Assembly (NCBI GenBank): GCA_020853775.1
Contig: JADYYH010000008.1
Location: forward strand, 51,413 to 115,412
Direction of reading: 5' to 3'
DNA length: 64,000 nucleotides
Source: Nitrospira sp.
GTDB lineage: Bacteria > Nitrospirota > Nitrospiria > Nitrospirales > Nitrospiraceae
A model generated the notes under the pieces. The model saw only the letters and a program-made list of their open reading frames with translations, had not been told where the DNA came from and did no database searches. The translations under genes and the position numbers were made by a program. Below, in pieces: positions 1 to 9,991 of the stretch; position 1 is the first letter of the stretch; each line of letters begins with the position of its first letter.

Positions 1-1033
1 AGCCATGGCGGATGGGGACACCAAAGCGATCCTCGAAGTGCGCGGCAGTATCTTTCAACAAGGGCCCGGCGCCACAGATCAGGCCGCCGAGACGGCTCAG
101 ATTGTAGGTGGTGATGTCTTCATCGGCATCGAGGAGAAATTCGAGCAGCGTGGGCACGACGCTGACCGAGGTGACCTGTTCCGCATGGACCCGACGCCAG
201 AAGCTCTCGGTCTTGAATCTCCGGTTTAGCACCAGACTGCCCTTGCAGTACAAGGGGGTGATCAGTGTCACGACGATGCCGTTCACATGGTGGATGGGCA
301 GCACGCACATCAGACGATCAGTGACGCAGAAGCCATGTGACGCGGCGATGGCATCCGCATCGATCAAGAGATTGGCCATCGTCAGGATGACCCCTTTAGG
401 CGGACCGGTTGTGCCGGACGTGTAGACGATCAGCGCATGGTCATCGAGCCCGGAGCTTGACGGGGAGCGGCGGAGCGAGCGGGTAGCCACGTGCGGAGAA
501 GATCTTCCTCCGGTCCTGTGGTTATCGAGCACACCGGCATCGCCGAGCGCGATGACGTTGCGCAACGTCGGGATGTCCGATTGGAGCGCGCAGACCTCGT
601 CATACGCGTCCTGCCAGCAGAAGACCGTCGACACCTCGGAATGTTCGAGAATGTAGCGTTTCTTTTCGAGCGGTTCCTCGACGTTGATCGGCACGACTGC
701 GAGTCCCAGCGTCCAGGCTGCGAAATAAGTCAGTACCGTCACGTCATGGTTGAAGAGCAGCGTGGCGATCCGGTCTCCCCGGGTCAAGCCGAATCTGGTA
801 TGGAAGACGCCGGCGAGGCGTTCGACGATCGCCCCCAGTTCGGCATAGGTGTAGGTCCTGTGAACACGGCGCTCGTCGTCGAAGAACGTGAGGGCATTTC
901 GCGTGACGAGCTGCGGATCGTAGATGCGGGAACGAAAGAATTCCGCAAACGAAGCCCAGGGCACATCTGCCGTGTGTCCCGCCGCGTCGCGCGCCTGCTC
1001 GATCTGGTCACGTACGTCGCTCAAGAGGTTCAT
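1..1033 (-). CDS. Acyl-CoA synthetase (AMP-forming), N-terminal part, cut by window edge
   Basis: This is the last gene visible in the minus-strand catabolic operon. The reading frame is open from an ATG at 1033 to base 1, so about 344 N-terminal residues are seen and the C-terminus lies outside the window. The translation begins MNLLSDVRDQIEQARD and carries the adenylate-forming P-loop YTSGTTGPPKG about two thirds of the way along, followed by the HHVNG segment typical of class I acyl-CoA ligases. The start lies 26 nt inside the upstream citrate-synthase gene, which suggests translational coupling. Because it follows prpC it could supply propionyl-CoA or another short or branched acyl-CoA, but nothing in the visible part fixes the substrate. 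Confidence 0.85.
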   Translation of the reverse strand, partial: MNLLSDVRDQIEQARDAAGHTADVPWASFAEFFRSRIYDPQLVTRNALTFFDDERRVHRTYTYAELGAIVERLAGVFHTRFGLTRGDRIATLLFNHDVTVLTYFAAWTLGLAVVPINVEEPLEKKRYILEHSEVSTVFCWQDAYDEVCALQSDIPTLRNVIALGDAGVLDNHRTGGRSSPHVATRSLRRSPSSSGLDDHALIVYTSGTTGPPKGVILTMANLLIDADAIAASHGFCVTDRLMCVLPIHHVNGIVVTLITPLYCKGSLVLNRRFKTESFWRRVHAEQVTSVSVVPTLLEFLLDADEDITTYNLSRLGGLICGAGPLLKDTAAHFEDRFGVPIRHG

Positions 1034-2186
1034 AGGCCTTTGGCCCCGGACCGGTGTACAACGCCCGTGGTCTGATCAACCGGTTGTGCTCCTGCTGCTC
1101 GATGACATGCGCGCACCAGCCGGTGAGGCGCGAACAGACGAACAACGGCGTGGACAGTTCACGCGGAATGCCCATTAACAGATAGGCCACGGCCGTATAA
1201 AAATCGAGATTCGGGCGCAGTCCTTTTTCCTCCAACATGAGCCGATCGAGTGTGGCGGCGATCTGATACCAGTTGCGGTCGCCGCAGAGATCGCTCAATC
1301 GCTCGGCGTGGCGCTGGATGATGGCCGAGCGGGCATCGCCTTGCCGGAGCACGCGGTGGCCGAAGCCCATCACGCGCCGTTTATGCGCCAGCTGGTCGCG
1401 CAGCCAAAATTCCACATGCTCCGGCCGGCCGATCTCGATCAACATCGCGGCCACCGCTTCATTGGCCCCTCCATGGAGCGGGCCTTTGAGCGTGGCCACT
1501 GCCGCCGTGATGGCGCCATGCAAGTCGGTGAGGGTGGAGGCGGTGACCCGGGCGGCGAAGGTGGAGGCATTGAACTCATGTTCCGCATACAGAATCAGCG
1601 AGACATTCAGCGCCTTGGCCATGGCTGCCCCGATCTCACCATAGCGGGGACCGGCGACGAGGCTCAGCAGGTTTTCTGCGAAGCTTCCGTGGGAATCGGG
1701 CGTTGCGGGTTGCCGCTCCGTCATGACCTGGTAGCTGGCCGCAATCAGTTGGGGAATCTGCGCGAGCAACCGCACCGATTTATGGAGATTCGCGTCGCAG
1801 GATCCGTCCTGCGCATCCGGATCACTGAGCCCAAGCAGGGAAATCCCGGTCCGCAACACGTCCATCGGATGCATGCCGGGGCGCAGACTCTCCACGAAAT
1901 GCTGCGTCTGTTCCGGGAGTCGACGATGGCGCACTAAGAGGTGTGAGAATTCCTCCAGTTCCGTTCTACCGGGCAGGTGCCCGAAGAGCAGAAGGTAAGC
2001 AACCTCTTCGAAACTGCTCTGCTCGGCGAGGTCGCCGATCGCATACCCTCGATACCGCAGTCCGGCTTCCCCTTCGTCCACCTGGCAGATGGCCGACTCG
2101 CCGGCAATCACACCCTCCAGGCCCGGGCTATATTCAGGATGTTCCTGCGTCTTCGCCGTTGGCTGTTCCTGCATGGTCTGGTTCAT
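1008..2186 (-). CDS. prpC: 2-methylcitrate synthase / citrate synthase family
   Basis: This citrate-synthase-fold enzyme (392 aa) is expected to condense propionyl-CoA with oxaloacetate. It contains PLHGGANEAV, GFGHRVLRQGDARS (catalytic His region) and RPNLDFYTA (catalytic Asp region). I chose ATG 2186 because GGAGG lies just upstream; an in-frame ATG further up at 2213 has no such site. The gene overlaps prpB by 53 nt and the acyl-CoA synthetase by 26 nt. The assignment to methylcitrate rather than citrate synthase rests on the adjacent prpB and prpD; sequence alone does not separate the two activities. Confidence 0.88.
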   Translation of the reverse strand: MNQTMQEQPTAKTQEHPEYSPGLEGVIAGESAICQVDEGEAGLRYRGYAIGDLAEQSSFEEVAYLLLFGHLPGRTELEEFSHLLVRHRRLPEQTQHFVESLRPGMHPMDVLRTGISLLGLSDPDAQDGSCDANLHKSVRLLAQIPQLIAASYQVMTERQPATPDSHGSFAENLLSLVAGPRYGEIGAAMAKALNVSLILYAEHEFNASTFAARVTASTLTDLHGAITAAVATLKGPLHGGANEAVAAMLIEIGRPEHVEFWLRDQLAHKRRVMGFGHRVLRQGDARSAIIQRHAERLSDLCGDRNWYQIAATLDRLMLEEKGLRPNLDFYTAVAYLLMGIPRELSTPLFVCSRLTGWCAHVIEQQEHNRLIRPRALYTGPGPKAYEPLERRT

Positions 2187-3072
2187 AGGGCCTCCGCATC
2201 GATGCTCTGCCATCCTCGTATCGAATCACGTCGTACAGTTCCTGCCTGGTCATCATATGATCGAGCCAATTCCGCTGGGAGCCGAAGAACTTCAGTTCCG
2301 ACAGCAGCTTGTCCACCGCCCGCGCCGCGACTCGTAAGGCGCTGACGGGAAACAGCACCGCTTGGTAGCCCAGTGCTTGAAACTCATCCACGCTGAGATA
2401 GGGCGTCCGGCCGAATTCCGTCATGTTGGCGATCAATGGCACACGAATGCCTGCGTTCCGTATCTCCCGCGAAAAGATTCCAAATTCTTCGACTGACACA
2501 AGGGCCTCTGGAAACAGCAGGTCTGCACCGGCTTCCGCATAGGCCTTGGCCCGTTGAATCGCGGCGTCGAGGCCATCGACGGCTCGCGCATCGGTGCGCG
2601 CCACGATCAGAAAATGTCGACTGCGTCTGGCCTGCACCGCAGCATTGATTTTGGCAACCATGTCGCCGAGGGGAATGACGCGTTTACCCTCCAGATGCCC
2701 GCACTTTTTGGCCGCCTCCTGGTCTTCGATCTGCATGCCGGCGACTCCGGCGCGCTCGAATTCACGGACTGCGTCCATCACGATCGAAGGAGGCCCATAT
2801 CCCGTGTCCGCATCCACGATGGTAGGAATGGCGACAGATCTGGCGATGCTTCCTGCTGTTTCCGCCATCTCTGTCAACGAAATCAGGCCGATGTCCGGCA
2901 GACCGCGCGCCGCAGACACAGCGGCTCCGGACACGTAGACGGCTTCAAACCCCGCCCGTTCGATCTGAAGGGCAGTCAGCGCATTGCAGGCTCCCGGGAT
3001 GGCCACCGTGCGACCGGCCAAGACCGCACGCAATTGTTGTCCTTTGTCGCCAGTCGAATGATCGAATGTCAT
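2134..3072 (-). CDS. prpB: Methylisocitrate lyase
   Basis: Isocitrate-lyase/PEP-mutase family protein of 312 aa, the usual size for PrpB. It splits 2-methylisocitrate into pyruvate and succinate. The metal-binding DADTGYG segment lies near residues 87-93 and the family signature KKCGH at 122-126. ATG 3072 is chosen because GAGGG sits about 7 nt upstream; a longer frame opens at 3099 without support. The start overlaps the prpD stop in an ATGA junction, and the 3' end runs 53 nt into prpC, so the three prp genes are probably co-translated. Confidence 0.92.
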   Translation of the reverse strand: MTFDHSTGDKGQQLRAVLAGRTVAIPGACNALTALQIERAGFEAVYVSGAAVSAARGLPDIGLISLTEMAETAGSIARSVAIPTIVDADTGYGPPSIVMDAVREFERAGVAGMQIEDQEAAKKCGHLEGKRVIPLGDMVAKINAAVQARRSRHFLIVARTDARAVDGLDAAIQRAKAYAEAGADLLFPEALVSVEEFGIFSREIRNAGIRVPLIANMTEFGRTPYLSVDEFQALGYQAVLFPVSALRVAARAVDKLLSELKFFGSQRNWLDHMMTRQELYDVIRYEDGRASMRRPYEPDHAGTANGEDAGTS

Positions 3073-4463
3073 GAGCGCACCCTCAACAGTGGCATGCATG
3101 CGGCAATGTCTTGCTGTTCCTCAAGGTGCCACACCAAGTCGATCAGACGGTCGAGTTGCGCACGATCGATGCGTCTGGACGCCAGGCGTCGGAGTTTGTC
3201 TTCCACTTCCTCATCAGAGAGCGGATGGCCGGGATGACCGAGGGGTTGGTCTATTTGCCGGCTGTAGGTCGAGCCTCGCGACGTTCTGATCGTGAGGCGA
3301 GTCGGCATGGTCATCGGGTAGCGATGTTCGAGTTCCGACAATTTCACGACATGGATGTGTTTCATCAGCTCGTGGAGACGTGGATCTCGCAGCCGTTTGG
3401 GGCTGAACGAATTCATGTTCACGCGGCCATCCACGAGGGCCACCGCCACGCAGTAGGGGAAGCTGTGGTCGGCCGTTTCTCTCGTGCTGGGCTGCCATTT
3501 TTCGGGATCACGACCGATGATTTCGATGGCGACGTCGTAGCTGCCGATCTCGACATCGGCCAGCTTGTCGAGCCAGGCTTTCCCTTCCGTCTCGATCAGC
3601 TCCGCTCGCAACGCCAGCGCGGCTTCGACGGCGCTTTGCGCGTGGTATTCCACGGGGAAGTGTTTGATGCAGGTCTTGAGAATTTTGAAGGGAACCGGCT
3701 CGCCGCCCGGCATGGCCTCGCCTCCCAACATCGGCAGTTCAAATAGGCCGGAGACCAGTTTCATGAACCCCTTCTCGCCTTCGAAGATCGGGGCGGGGCC
3801 GGTCATGCCACGCCGGGCGAGCAGGGCGGCGAACATGCCGTTGCGCGCCGCGTTGGAAAAGGCGCAGGCCTTCCACATCGACAGGTCGCCGACCCTGGTC
3901 TGGCGCAATGCGATATTGGCCACGCCGGCCAGGTTGACGGCCTGGCGCGTCTGCGCTTCCGTGAGTTCGAAGACGTTGGCGATGCCGAGTGCGGAGGAGA
4001 TCGGCCCATAGGTGACATGGTCCCAACCCCGAGGCCGCAAGGCGGCGGCGTCGCAGAGGCGACATTGGATTTCGTAGGCCAGGGTGATGGCCTGAATAAT
4101 GAGCTGGCCGGACGCATGCACCGTTTCCCCCGCCGCGAGGACTGCGGGGATATTGTCCGAGGGATGGGCCGGCTCTTTCGACAGGTAGGTATCGTTGAAG
4201 TCGAGGTAGCGGACCATGGCCCCATTGGCGAAGGTCGCAAGATCGGGGAGGGTCTTGTGATTCGTTCCCCATACCGTCGCCCCGCCGGGCACCTTCACGG
4301 CGAGCGCCATCTCCCGGGCGATATGGCAAGGTGCCGCTGTCCAGGCGCCGAATGCGCAGCCGACACTGTCCAGCATGCGGCGCTTGACCTCGTGGACCAC
4401 GTCACCGGGGAGATCATTGAACCGGAGCGACTGCGTATAGCGAGCCAGACGATCGGCCAGCAT
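3069..4463 (-). CDS. prpD: 2-methylcitrate dehydratase, MmgE/PrpD family
   Basis: MmgE/PrpD family protein of 464 aa. In the methylcitrate cycle PrpD dehydrates 2-methylcitrate to 2-methylaconitate, which an aconitase then rehydrates; no aconitase is in this window. The start is preceded by GAGGTGG, and the stop overlaps the prpB start by 4 nt. Family members also act on other substrates (MmgE, itaconate enzymes), but the prpD-prpB-prpC order makes the methylcitrate role likely. Full length, with no sign of damage. Confidence 0.9.
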   Translation of the reverse strand: MLADRLARYTQSLRFNDLPGDVVHEVKRRMLDSVGCAFGAWTAAPCHIAREMALAVKVPGGATVWGTNHKTLPDLATFANGAMVRYLDFNDTYLSKEPAHPSDNIPAVLAAGETVHASGQLIIQAITLAYEIQCRLCDAAALRPRGWDHVTYGPISSALGIANVFELTEAQTRQAVNLAGVANIALRQTRVGDLSMWKACAFSNAARNGMFAALLARRGMTGPAPIFEGEKGFMKLVSGLFELPMLGGEAMPGGEPVPFKILKTCIKHFPVEYHAQSAVEAALALRAELIETEGKAWLDKLADVEIGSYDVAIEIIGRDPEKWQPSTRETADHSFPYCVAVALVDGRVNMNSFSPKRLRDPRLHELMKHIHVVKLSELEHRYPMTMPTRLTIRTSRGSTYSRQIDQPLGHPGHPLSDEEVEDKLRRLASRRIDRAQLDRLIDLVWHLEEQQDIAACMPLLRVRS

Positions 4464-4495
4464 TGCGCCACCTCATGGCGATCACAGCAATAGGG

Positions 4496-5311
4496 TTATC
4501 CCGCTCGTGAACCGAGGTCGATGGAAGGCCCTCTCCGCATATGGAGTGCAGGCCGATCCAGATCTCTCCACCGCTCGTGTTCGGCGATGACCCCAATCAG
4601 TTCCGCGATCCCTTCCCCCTTCACCGCCACGGTGCGAATCACCGTCTTGCACCATTCCCGCAAATCCCGCAGAGTCTCATCCGCGCCGTCGCGGTCGCCT
4701 TTGTTCACCACGACGATGTCCGCGATCTCCAGCAGCCCGGCCTTCATGGCCTGGACGTCGTCGCCAAGTCCCGGCGCAACCACCGCGACGACCGTGTGGG
4801 CGACGTGCATGATGTCGACTTCGCTCTGGCCGACGCCGACCGTCTCGATGAGAATCACGTCAAAGCCGGCGGCGTCCAGGACCCGTACGGCCTGCTGCGT
4901 GGCCTCCGCGAGCCCGCCCTGTTGACCGCGTGTCGCCATACTGCGGATATAGACCTGTGGGTCGTCCGTATGCCGCTGCATTCTGATGCGATCGCCCAGC
5001 ACGGCGCCGCCCGTCACGGGGCTGCTGATGTCCACCGCGAGTACGCCGACCTTTTGTCCCAGGCGGCGATAGGCGGTGATGAGCTGATCGATCAACGTGC
5101 TTTTTCCCGTGCCGGGATACCCCGTGACGCCGATCACGAACGCTCGATGCGGCGACGGAGCCACATGTGTCAGCACCGCCGCTCCGGCCGGCTCCCGGTT
5201 TTCGAGCCAGGTGATGACACGCGCCACGGCTCTCACATCCCCGGCTTCGACCTGTTTGGCGAGCTCGGCGGCATCCTGCGTGACTAAACGATGCGCAGCG
5301 ATGTGGTTCAC
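4496..5311 (-). CDS. meaB: MeaB/ArgK-type G3E GTPase, chaperone for the B12 mutase
   Basis: G-protein chaperone that loads and protects adenosylcobalamin-dependent acyl-CoA mutases. Visible motifs are Walker A GVTGYPGTGKS (residues 61-71), the switch-like DISSPVTGGAVLGDRIRM, ETVGVGQSE (Walker B region) and NKGD for guanine recognition. At 271 aa it is roughly 50 residues shorter than typical MeaB. The shortfall is at the C-terminus, where the family has its dimerisation arm. It starts 1 nt after the HMG-CoA lyase stop. The partner is most likely the two-subunit mutase encoded upstream in the same operon. Confidence 0.9.
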   Translation of the reverse strand: MNHIAAHRLVTQDAAELAKQVEAGDVRAVARVITWLENREPAGAAVLTHVAPSPHRAFVIGVTGYPGTGKSTLIDQLITAYRRLGQKVGVLAVDISSPVTGGAVLGDRIRMQRHTDDPQVYIRSMATRGQQGGLAEATQQAVRVLDAAGFDVILIETVGVGQSEVDIMHVAHTVVAVVAPGLGDDVQAMKAGLLEIADIVVVNKGDRDGADETLRDLREWCKTVIRTVAVKGEGIAELIGVIAEHERWRDLDRPALHMRRGPSIDLGSRAG

Positions 5312-5312
5312 G

Positions 5313-6260
5313 TCACACCTTCAGGGCCGGTTGTCTGATACGAGATGGCGATACCTGCGAAAGCCGCGAATGCGGAGGATGTCCGATCACTGCGCTCAGC
5401 TGCCGCGCGCAGTCGAGTATCAGCTCTTCATCCACTGCGACCGGAGCTCCGGAAGCCTTCAGGGCAAACACCACGTCTTCGGTTGCGACGTTGCCCGACG
5501 CGCCGGGCGCATAGGGACAGCCGCCGAGGCCGCCTGCCGAACAATCGAACGCCGTGATCCCGTAGCCCTCCCAGGCCGCAAGCACAGTGGCGATGGCCAT
5601 GCCGTAGGTGTCATGGACATGGAGCGACAGGCGGATCGGGTCGATATGCGGCATGACGACATCCAGCAAGGCGCGCATGTCGGCGGGCGAGCCCCTGCCG
5701 AGCGTGTCTCCGAGAGAGACGTCATCCACACCGAGATCGAGCAGCCGTAACATGACATCCAAGGTCCGCTGCGGCGCCATGCGACCCTCATAGGGACACC
5801 ACAGGGCGGTGGAGATGTAGCCTCGCACCAGCATGCCGTCCCGTTTAGCTCCCTGGATCACCGGCGTAAACCGAAGCAGGGATTCGTGGACGGTCGCCTT
5901 GATGTTGTGGCGCGTGAAACTGTTTGAGGCTGCCGTGAAGACGGCAATCTTCTGCACCGCTGCGGCCCGTGCCCGTTCGAGGCCCCGTTCGTTCGGCACC
6001 AGAGCGGAATAGGTCACACCGGGAACCCGGTCGATGGCGCGAAAGACTTCATCGGAGTCGGCCAGTTGTGGAATGGCCGTCGGGGAGACAAAGGAACCCG
6101 CTTCAATTTCCGTCACCCCGGTGTGTGACAGGGTATTGATCAGGTCGATCTTGCGTGCAGTCGGCACGAACAGCGCTTCATGTTGCAGTCCGTCACGGGG
6201 CGACACCTCAACGATCCGGACAGGCAACCGGCGCGACTCATGTGTGGCGTAGGACAACAT
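5313..6260 (-). CDS. mvaB: Hydroxymethylglutaryl-CoA lyase
   Basis: TIM-barrel enzyme of 315 aa that cleaves HMG-CoA to acetoacetate and acetyl-CoA, the last step of leucine breakdown. It has SPRDGLQHE (R22-D23 catalytic/metal pair), HVHDTYG metal-binding histidines near 214-220 and the family signature GLGGCPYAPGASGN with catalytic Cys248. The open frame extends 228 nt further upstream, but that part is a shadow of the preceding enoyl-CoA hydratase gene; ATG 6260 gives the normal length. AGGAGG lies about 15 nt upstream, a slightly long spacing. It overlaps the upstream gene by 23 nt. Confidence 0.93.
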   Translation of the reverse strand: MLSYATHESRRLPVRIVEVSPRDGLQHEALFVPTARKIDLINTLSHTGVTEIEAGSFVSPTAIPQLADSDEVFRAIDRVPGVTYSALVPNERGLERARAAAVQKIAVFTAASNSFTRHNIKATVHESLLRFTPVIQGAKRDGMLVRGYISTALWCPYEGRMAPQRTLDVMLRLLDLGVDDVSLGDTLGRGSPADMRALLDVVMPHIDPIRLSLHVHDTYGMAIATVLAAWEGYGITAFDCSAGGLGGCPYAPGASGNVATEDVVFALKASGAPVAVDEELILDCARQLSAVIGHPPHSRLSQVSPSRIRQPALKV

Positions 6261-7083
6261 CGTCCGACGTGATCGCCTCCTGCGGCTTCCGCTCGCGTGG
6301 CTGGGCCCACGAGGGCGGCCGTTTCTCGATAAAGGCTCGCAGCCCTTCGGCTGCTTCCGGCGCGCAACGGGCGCGGGCGTTGTATTCCGGACCCAAGGCC
6401 AAACGGTCCTTATCGGACAAGGCCCGCAGCCGGTGAAACAACAATTTGCTTTCCCTGGTGGCACAGGGCGCCAGCTGCATGATCGCATCGCTCAGTTCGG
6501 TGATGCGGTCATCCAGATTGCTCTGTGGAACGACGTCATGGGCCAGGTTGTATCGCTGAGCGGTTGATGCGCAGAAGGTCTCGCCGGTCAGGCCGTACCG
6601 CCGGAGGAAGGATTCGCCCGCCTTGCGCAACAGAAACGGCGCGATGACGGCCGGAATTAACCCGAGCTTGGGTTCACTCAAGGCAAAGGTGGCTTCCTCC
6701 GCCGCCACCACGATATCGCAGACCGCCAGGAGACCGAGTCCACCGCCGAACGCCGGACCCTGCACCCGGGCGATAACCGGACAGGGAAATTCATCGATGG
6801 CGCGAAACATGCGCAGCAGGTGATGGGCGTCACGCATCGCCGGGGTTTGGGACGCCGGCCCGTCGGACTGCATACGTTGAAGGTCGGCTCCCGCGCAAAA
6901 GACGGAGCCGGCAGCGGCCAGTACGATGCCCCTGAGCGAGGGATCATGCGCCAGGTCTTCAAAGGCTTCTCGGAGTTCCGTCGCCATCTGGTCGTCGAAG
7001 GCATTCCGGCGGTCGGGCCGATTGAGTGTCACCCGCGCCATGGCGCCATTCGATTCAATCATGAGCCTGGTGAATGGCCGCAT
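6238..7083 (-). CDS. liuC: Methylglutaconyl-CoA hydratase-like enoyl-CoA hydratase
   Basis: Crotonase-fold hydratase of 281 aa. It has the oxyanion-hole segments FCAGADL and AFGGGLGLLAVCD, and the catalytic glutamate in LSEPKLGLIPAVIAP. The EPKLGLIPAVI string, and Gly where crotonase has its first catalytic Glu (GGGLGL instead of GGCEL), are typical of LiuC/AUH enzymes that hydrate 3-methylglutaconyl-CoA to HMG-CoA. Its place between the carboxylase beta subunit and HMG-CoA lyase fits leucine catabolism. An ordinary short-chain enoyl-CoA hydratase is the alternative. Confidence 0.87.
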   Translation of the reverse strand: MRPFTRLMIESNGAMARVTLNRPDRRNAFDDQMATELREAFEDLAHDPSLRGIVLAAAGSVFCAGADLQRMQSDGPASQTPAMRDAHHLLRMFRAIDEFPCPVIARVQGPAFGGGLGLLAVCDIVVAAEEATFALSEPKLGLIPAVIAPFLLRKAGESFLRRYGLTGETFCASTAQRYNLAHDVVPQSNLDDRITELSDAIMQLAPCATRESKLLFHRLRALSDKDRLALGPEYNARARCAPEAAEGLRAFIEKRPPSWAQPRERKPQEAITSDDVVLRHT

Positions 7084-7102
7084 CTGTCCCTCCTATGGCT
7101 GC

Positions 7103-8707
7103 TCACATACGAAATACCGGCGCATGGGTTTCCTTCAGGGGCGACCATGCCGCGAGATCCAGGCAGAGTCCGATGACGCGGCGCGTGTCGAGAGGATCGA
7201 GAATGCCGTCATCCCACAGACGCGCACTGCTGAAATAGGGACTGCCTTCCTGCGCATATTGCCGCAGGGTTGCCTCGGTGATGCGACGGCGTTCGTCATC
7301 CGCCAGAGTGGCTTGTTCCCGCACTCGTTGTTGTGCCTTGACCGTGACCAGCACCTGCGCCGCCTGCTGTGCCCCCATGACGGAGATGCGTGCGTTCGGC
7401 CAGGTGAACAGAAACCTCGGGCTATACGCCCGCCCGCACATGGCATAGTTGCCGGCTCCATGAGAGGCGCCGATCAGGATCGTGAATTTGGGGACTTCCG
7501 CCGTCGATACCGCCTGGACCATCTTCGCGCCGTCTTTGATGATGCCCCGGCTTTCATAGTCCTTCCCGACCATGAAGCCGGTGATGTTCTGCAAAAACAC
7601 GAGGGGCACGCGGCGCTGGGCGCAGAGCTGGACGAAGTGCGCGCCCTTCAGGGCCGATTCCGACAGCAGCACGCCGTTGTTGGCCACGATTCCCACCAGG
7701 TGGCCCATCCACTGCGCGAAGCCACAGACGAGCGTGGGGCCGTAGCGCGCTTTGAATTCGTGGAAGCGGCTGCCGTCCACGAGCCGCGCGATGACCTCCC
7801 GGACTTCCCATTGTTGCCGCGGGTTGGCGGGGATGAGCCCATAGAGATCCTCGGCTGGATACACCGGTTCGTCGATCTGTCCTCGCCGGAGCTTCGGAGG
7901 TCGTCGTCCTAAGGTGGCCATGATCGAACGGCAGATGTCCAAGGCATCACGATCGTCATCCGCCAGATGGTCGCTCACGCCGGACAGGCGCGTGTGGAGG
8001 TCCGCGCCGCCCAATTCCTCAGCGGTGACGTCTTCGCCGGTCGCAGCCTTGACCAGCGGCGGTCCGGCTAAATAGATCGTGCCGGTTCCCTTGACGATGA
8101 CATTCTCATCACACATCGCCGGCACATAGGCGCCGCCGGCGGTGCACATGCCCATGACGATGGCGAGTTGAGGAATACCTGCTGCCGACATGCGCGCCTG
8201 ATTGAAAAAGATTCGCCCGAAATGGTCCTTGTCTGCAAAGACCTCGGCCTGCATTGGAAGGAAGACGCCGCCGGAATCCACGAGATAGATGGCCGGCAGC
8301 CGGTTCTCCAGCGCAATGGCCTGCGCGCGAAGGTGTTTGGTGATGGTCATGGGGAAGTACGTACCGCCTTTGACCGTCGCATCGTTGGCTGCGATGACAC
8401 AGAACCGGCCGGACACCGAGCCGATGCCGGTGATCAGACCGGCTGACGGTACCTGATTGTCGTAAAGACCGAAGGCGGCGAGCGGGCTCAGTTCCAGCCA
8501 GGGCGAGCCCGGGTCGAGCAGCGTGGAAATCCGTTCGCGTGCGGTCAGTTTGCCGCGTTGCTTGTGGAGCGAAATCGCATCGGCCGATCCACCGGCGCGC
8601 ACCATCTCCACATGTTTCCGTAGATCGGCCATCAGGCCTTCGTAATGGGCTTGGCCTCGTCGAAATTCTTCCGATTCTCGCCGTACCGCGGTCGGTAACA
8701 TACGCAT
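7103..8707 (-). CDS. liuB: Methylcrotonoyl-CoA carboxylase beta (carboxyltransferase) subunit
   Basis: Biotin-dependent acyl-CoA carboxylase carboxyltransferase of 534 aa, the usual length for MCC beta. It has the paired crotonase-like domains, with [27 protein letters not shown] and [15 protein letters not shown] in the N-terminal half and an MVGKDYE...[12 protein letters not shown] region in the C-terminal half. These strings are characteristic of methylcrotonyl-CoA carboxylase rather than propionyl-CoA carboxylase. The biotin-carboxylase/BCCP alpha subunit (liuD) that must partner it is not in the window. The gene is 13 nt from the mutase small subunit and 19 nt from the hydratase. Confidence 0.9.
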   Translation of the reverse strand: MRMLPTAVRRESEEFRRGQAHYEGLMADLRKHVEMVRAGGSADAISLHKQRGKLTARERISTLLDPGSPWLELSPLAAFGLYDNQVPSAGLITGIGSVSGRFCVIAANDATVKGGTYFPMTITKHLRAQAIALENRLPAIYLVDSGGVFLPMQAEVFADKDHFGRIFFNQARMSAAGIPQLAIVMGMCTAGGAYVPAMCDENVIVKGTGTIYLAGPPLVKAATGEDVTAEELGGADLHTRLSGVSDHLADDDRDALDICRSIMATLGRRPPKLRRGQIDEPVYPAEDLYGLIPANPRQQWEVREVIARLVDGSRFHEFKARYGPTLVCGFAQWMGHLVGIVANNGVLLSESALKGAHFVQLCAQRRVPLVFLQNITGFMVGKDYESRGIIKDGAKMVQAVSTAEVPKFTILIGASHGAGNYAMCGRAYSPRFLFTWPNARISVMGAQQAAQVLVTVKAQQRVREQATLADDERRRITEATLRQYAQEGSPYFSSARLWDDGILDPLDTRRVIGLCLDLAAWSPLKETHAPVFRM

Positions 8708-8720
8708 GGCCGCAATCCTC

Positions 8721-9128
8721 TCACCGTTCGCTTCGAAGCCCGTTCACAAATTCCACGATGTCGTGCATGGGGGTGGCCGGCCGGAACAACATCTGCACGC
8801 CTGCCGCCTTCAGTCGCGGCACATCTTCGTCGGGAATGATCCCTCCACCGAACAGTACGATGTCTCCCGCGCCCTGTTCCCGCAGCAGACCCAGTATCCG
8901 GGGGAACAAAGAATTATGGGCGCCGGAATGGATGCTGAGGCCGATGGCCTGTACGTCTTCCTGAATGGCGGTCGTGACGATCTGTTCAGGGCTCTGGTGA
9001 AGCCCCGTGTAAATGATCTCGATGCCCGCATCACGAAGCGCGCGGGCGACCAGCTTCACACCTCGGTCATGCCCGTCCAATCCCACCTTGCCGATCAAAA
9101 TCCGCAGGGGTGCCGCCGCGACGGTCAT
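8721..9128 (-). CDS. icmB: B12-binding small subunit of acyl-CoA mutase (isobutyryl-CoA mutase type)
   Basis: Stand-alone cobalamin-binding domain of 135 aa, the same size as IcmB of streptomycetes. It carries the base-off B12 signature GLDGHDRG (His20 as lower Co ligand), SIHSGAH and FGGGIIP. It supplies the coenzyme-binding half for the large subunit encoded two genes upstream (9992-11587). A metallo-hydrolase gene separates the two subunits; its stop overlaps this start by 4 nt. Small subunits of split methylmalonyl-CoA mutases look alike, so the Icm assignment depends on the large subunit. Confidence 0.85.
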   Translation of the reverse strand: MTVAAAPLRILIGKVGLDGHDRGVKLVARALRDAGIEIIYTGLHQSPEQIVTTAIQEDVQAIGLSIHSGAHNSLFPRILGLLREQGAGDIVLFGGGIIPDEDVPRLKAAGVQMLFRPATPMHDIVEFVNGLRSER

Positions 9129-9967
9129 AGGGTCACCTCCCGGAGCACGTATTTTCCATCCACATTTTTGCTGACGTATCCGGCCTGGATCAGCGGGTCA
9201 TGCTCGAATATCAGGAGCCACTGTTCTTCACAGGCGCGCTCCAACACCCGTCGTTTGCTGTCGAGTGTCTGAACGGGATTCAGGTCGTATCCCATGATGT
9301 AGGGGAGGGGGAGATGGGACGCAGTGGGAATGAGATCGCCGAGGAAAAATGCAACCCGGCCTTCGGATTCCACTTTGACGCTTTGATGGCTGCGCGTATG
9401 CCCGGGCGTAAGGATGGCCGTCACCCCCGGCAGCAGTTCCGTGTCACCCTGGAGAAATGCCCACTGATGTGCGTCGGCCACGGGCGTGAAATTGTCGCGG
9501 CGATAACTGGCCCTTGTCCGTTCGTTCGAATGAATCGCGTCCTCGTACTCTCCTTGCTGCACATAGTAGGTGGCCTTGGGAAACGCCGGCGTGATTCCGC
9601 TGTTCTCATCGGTCGCCGTGTTGCCTCCGGCATGGTCGAAGTGCAGATGCGTATTGACCACTAGCTGGATATCGTCGCGGCTCAGACCGTGCTGCCTGAG
9701 AGATTGTTGGAGGGGAGGCGTCCGTTCGACCGCAAATATGGAACGGAATTTCGCATCCTCCTTATCGCCGAGTCCTGTATCCACGAGCACATGTTTCCCG
9801 TGAGCGCGGATCAGCAGGCAGGTCAGACTGAGTGGAATGCGATTCTGCTCATCTGCCGGACAACAGGTTTGCCACAGCGCTTTCGGCACGACGCCGAACA
9901 TGGCGCCGCCGTCCAGTCGGAATCGGCCGTCGGTGACCGGATAGATATCAAAGGCTCCGAGTTTCAT
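9125..9967 (-). CDS. MBL-fold metallo-hydrolase
   Basis: Metallo-beta-lactamase-fold hydrolase of 280 aa with the di-metal motif [11 protein letters not shown], a later [10 protein letters not shown] histidine, GDLIPTA and a final EHDP. No signal peptide is seen, so it should be cytoplasmic. It lies between the large and small mutase subunit genes, overlapping the small-subunit start by 4 nt. This placement suggests a role tied to the acyl-CoA pathway, for example as a thioesterase or lactonase-like clean-up enzyme, but the substrate cannot be read from the sequence. Confidence 0.85.
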   Translation of the reverse strand: MKLGAFDIYPVTDGRFRLDGGAMFGVVPKALWQTCCPADEQNRIPLSLTCLLIRAHGKHVLVDTGLGDKEDAKFRSIFAVERTPPLQQSLRQHGLSRDDIQLVVNTHLHFDHAGGNTATDENSGITPAFPKATYYVQQGEYEDAIHSNERTRASYRRDNFTPVADAHQWAFLQGDTELLPGVTAILTPGHTRSHQSVKVESEGRVAFFLGDLIPTASHLPLPYIMGYDLNPVQTLDSKRRVLERACEEQWLLIFEHDPLIQAGYVSKNVDGKYVLREVTL

Positions 9968-9991
9968 TTGTCACATCCCGCTTCTGCCGCT

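Noticed and set aside
4496..5311. NKGD in MeaB considered as a defective guanine-recognition motif.
   Set aside because: NKxD tolerates Gly at the variable position, so the motif is intact.
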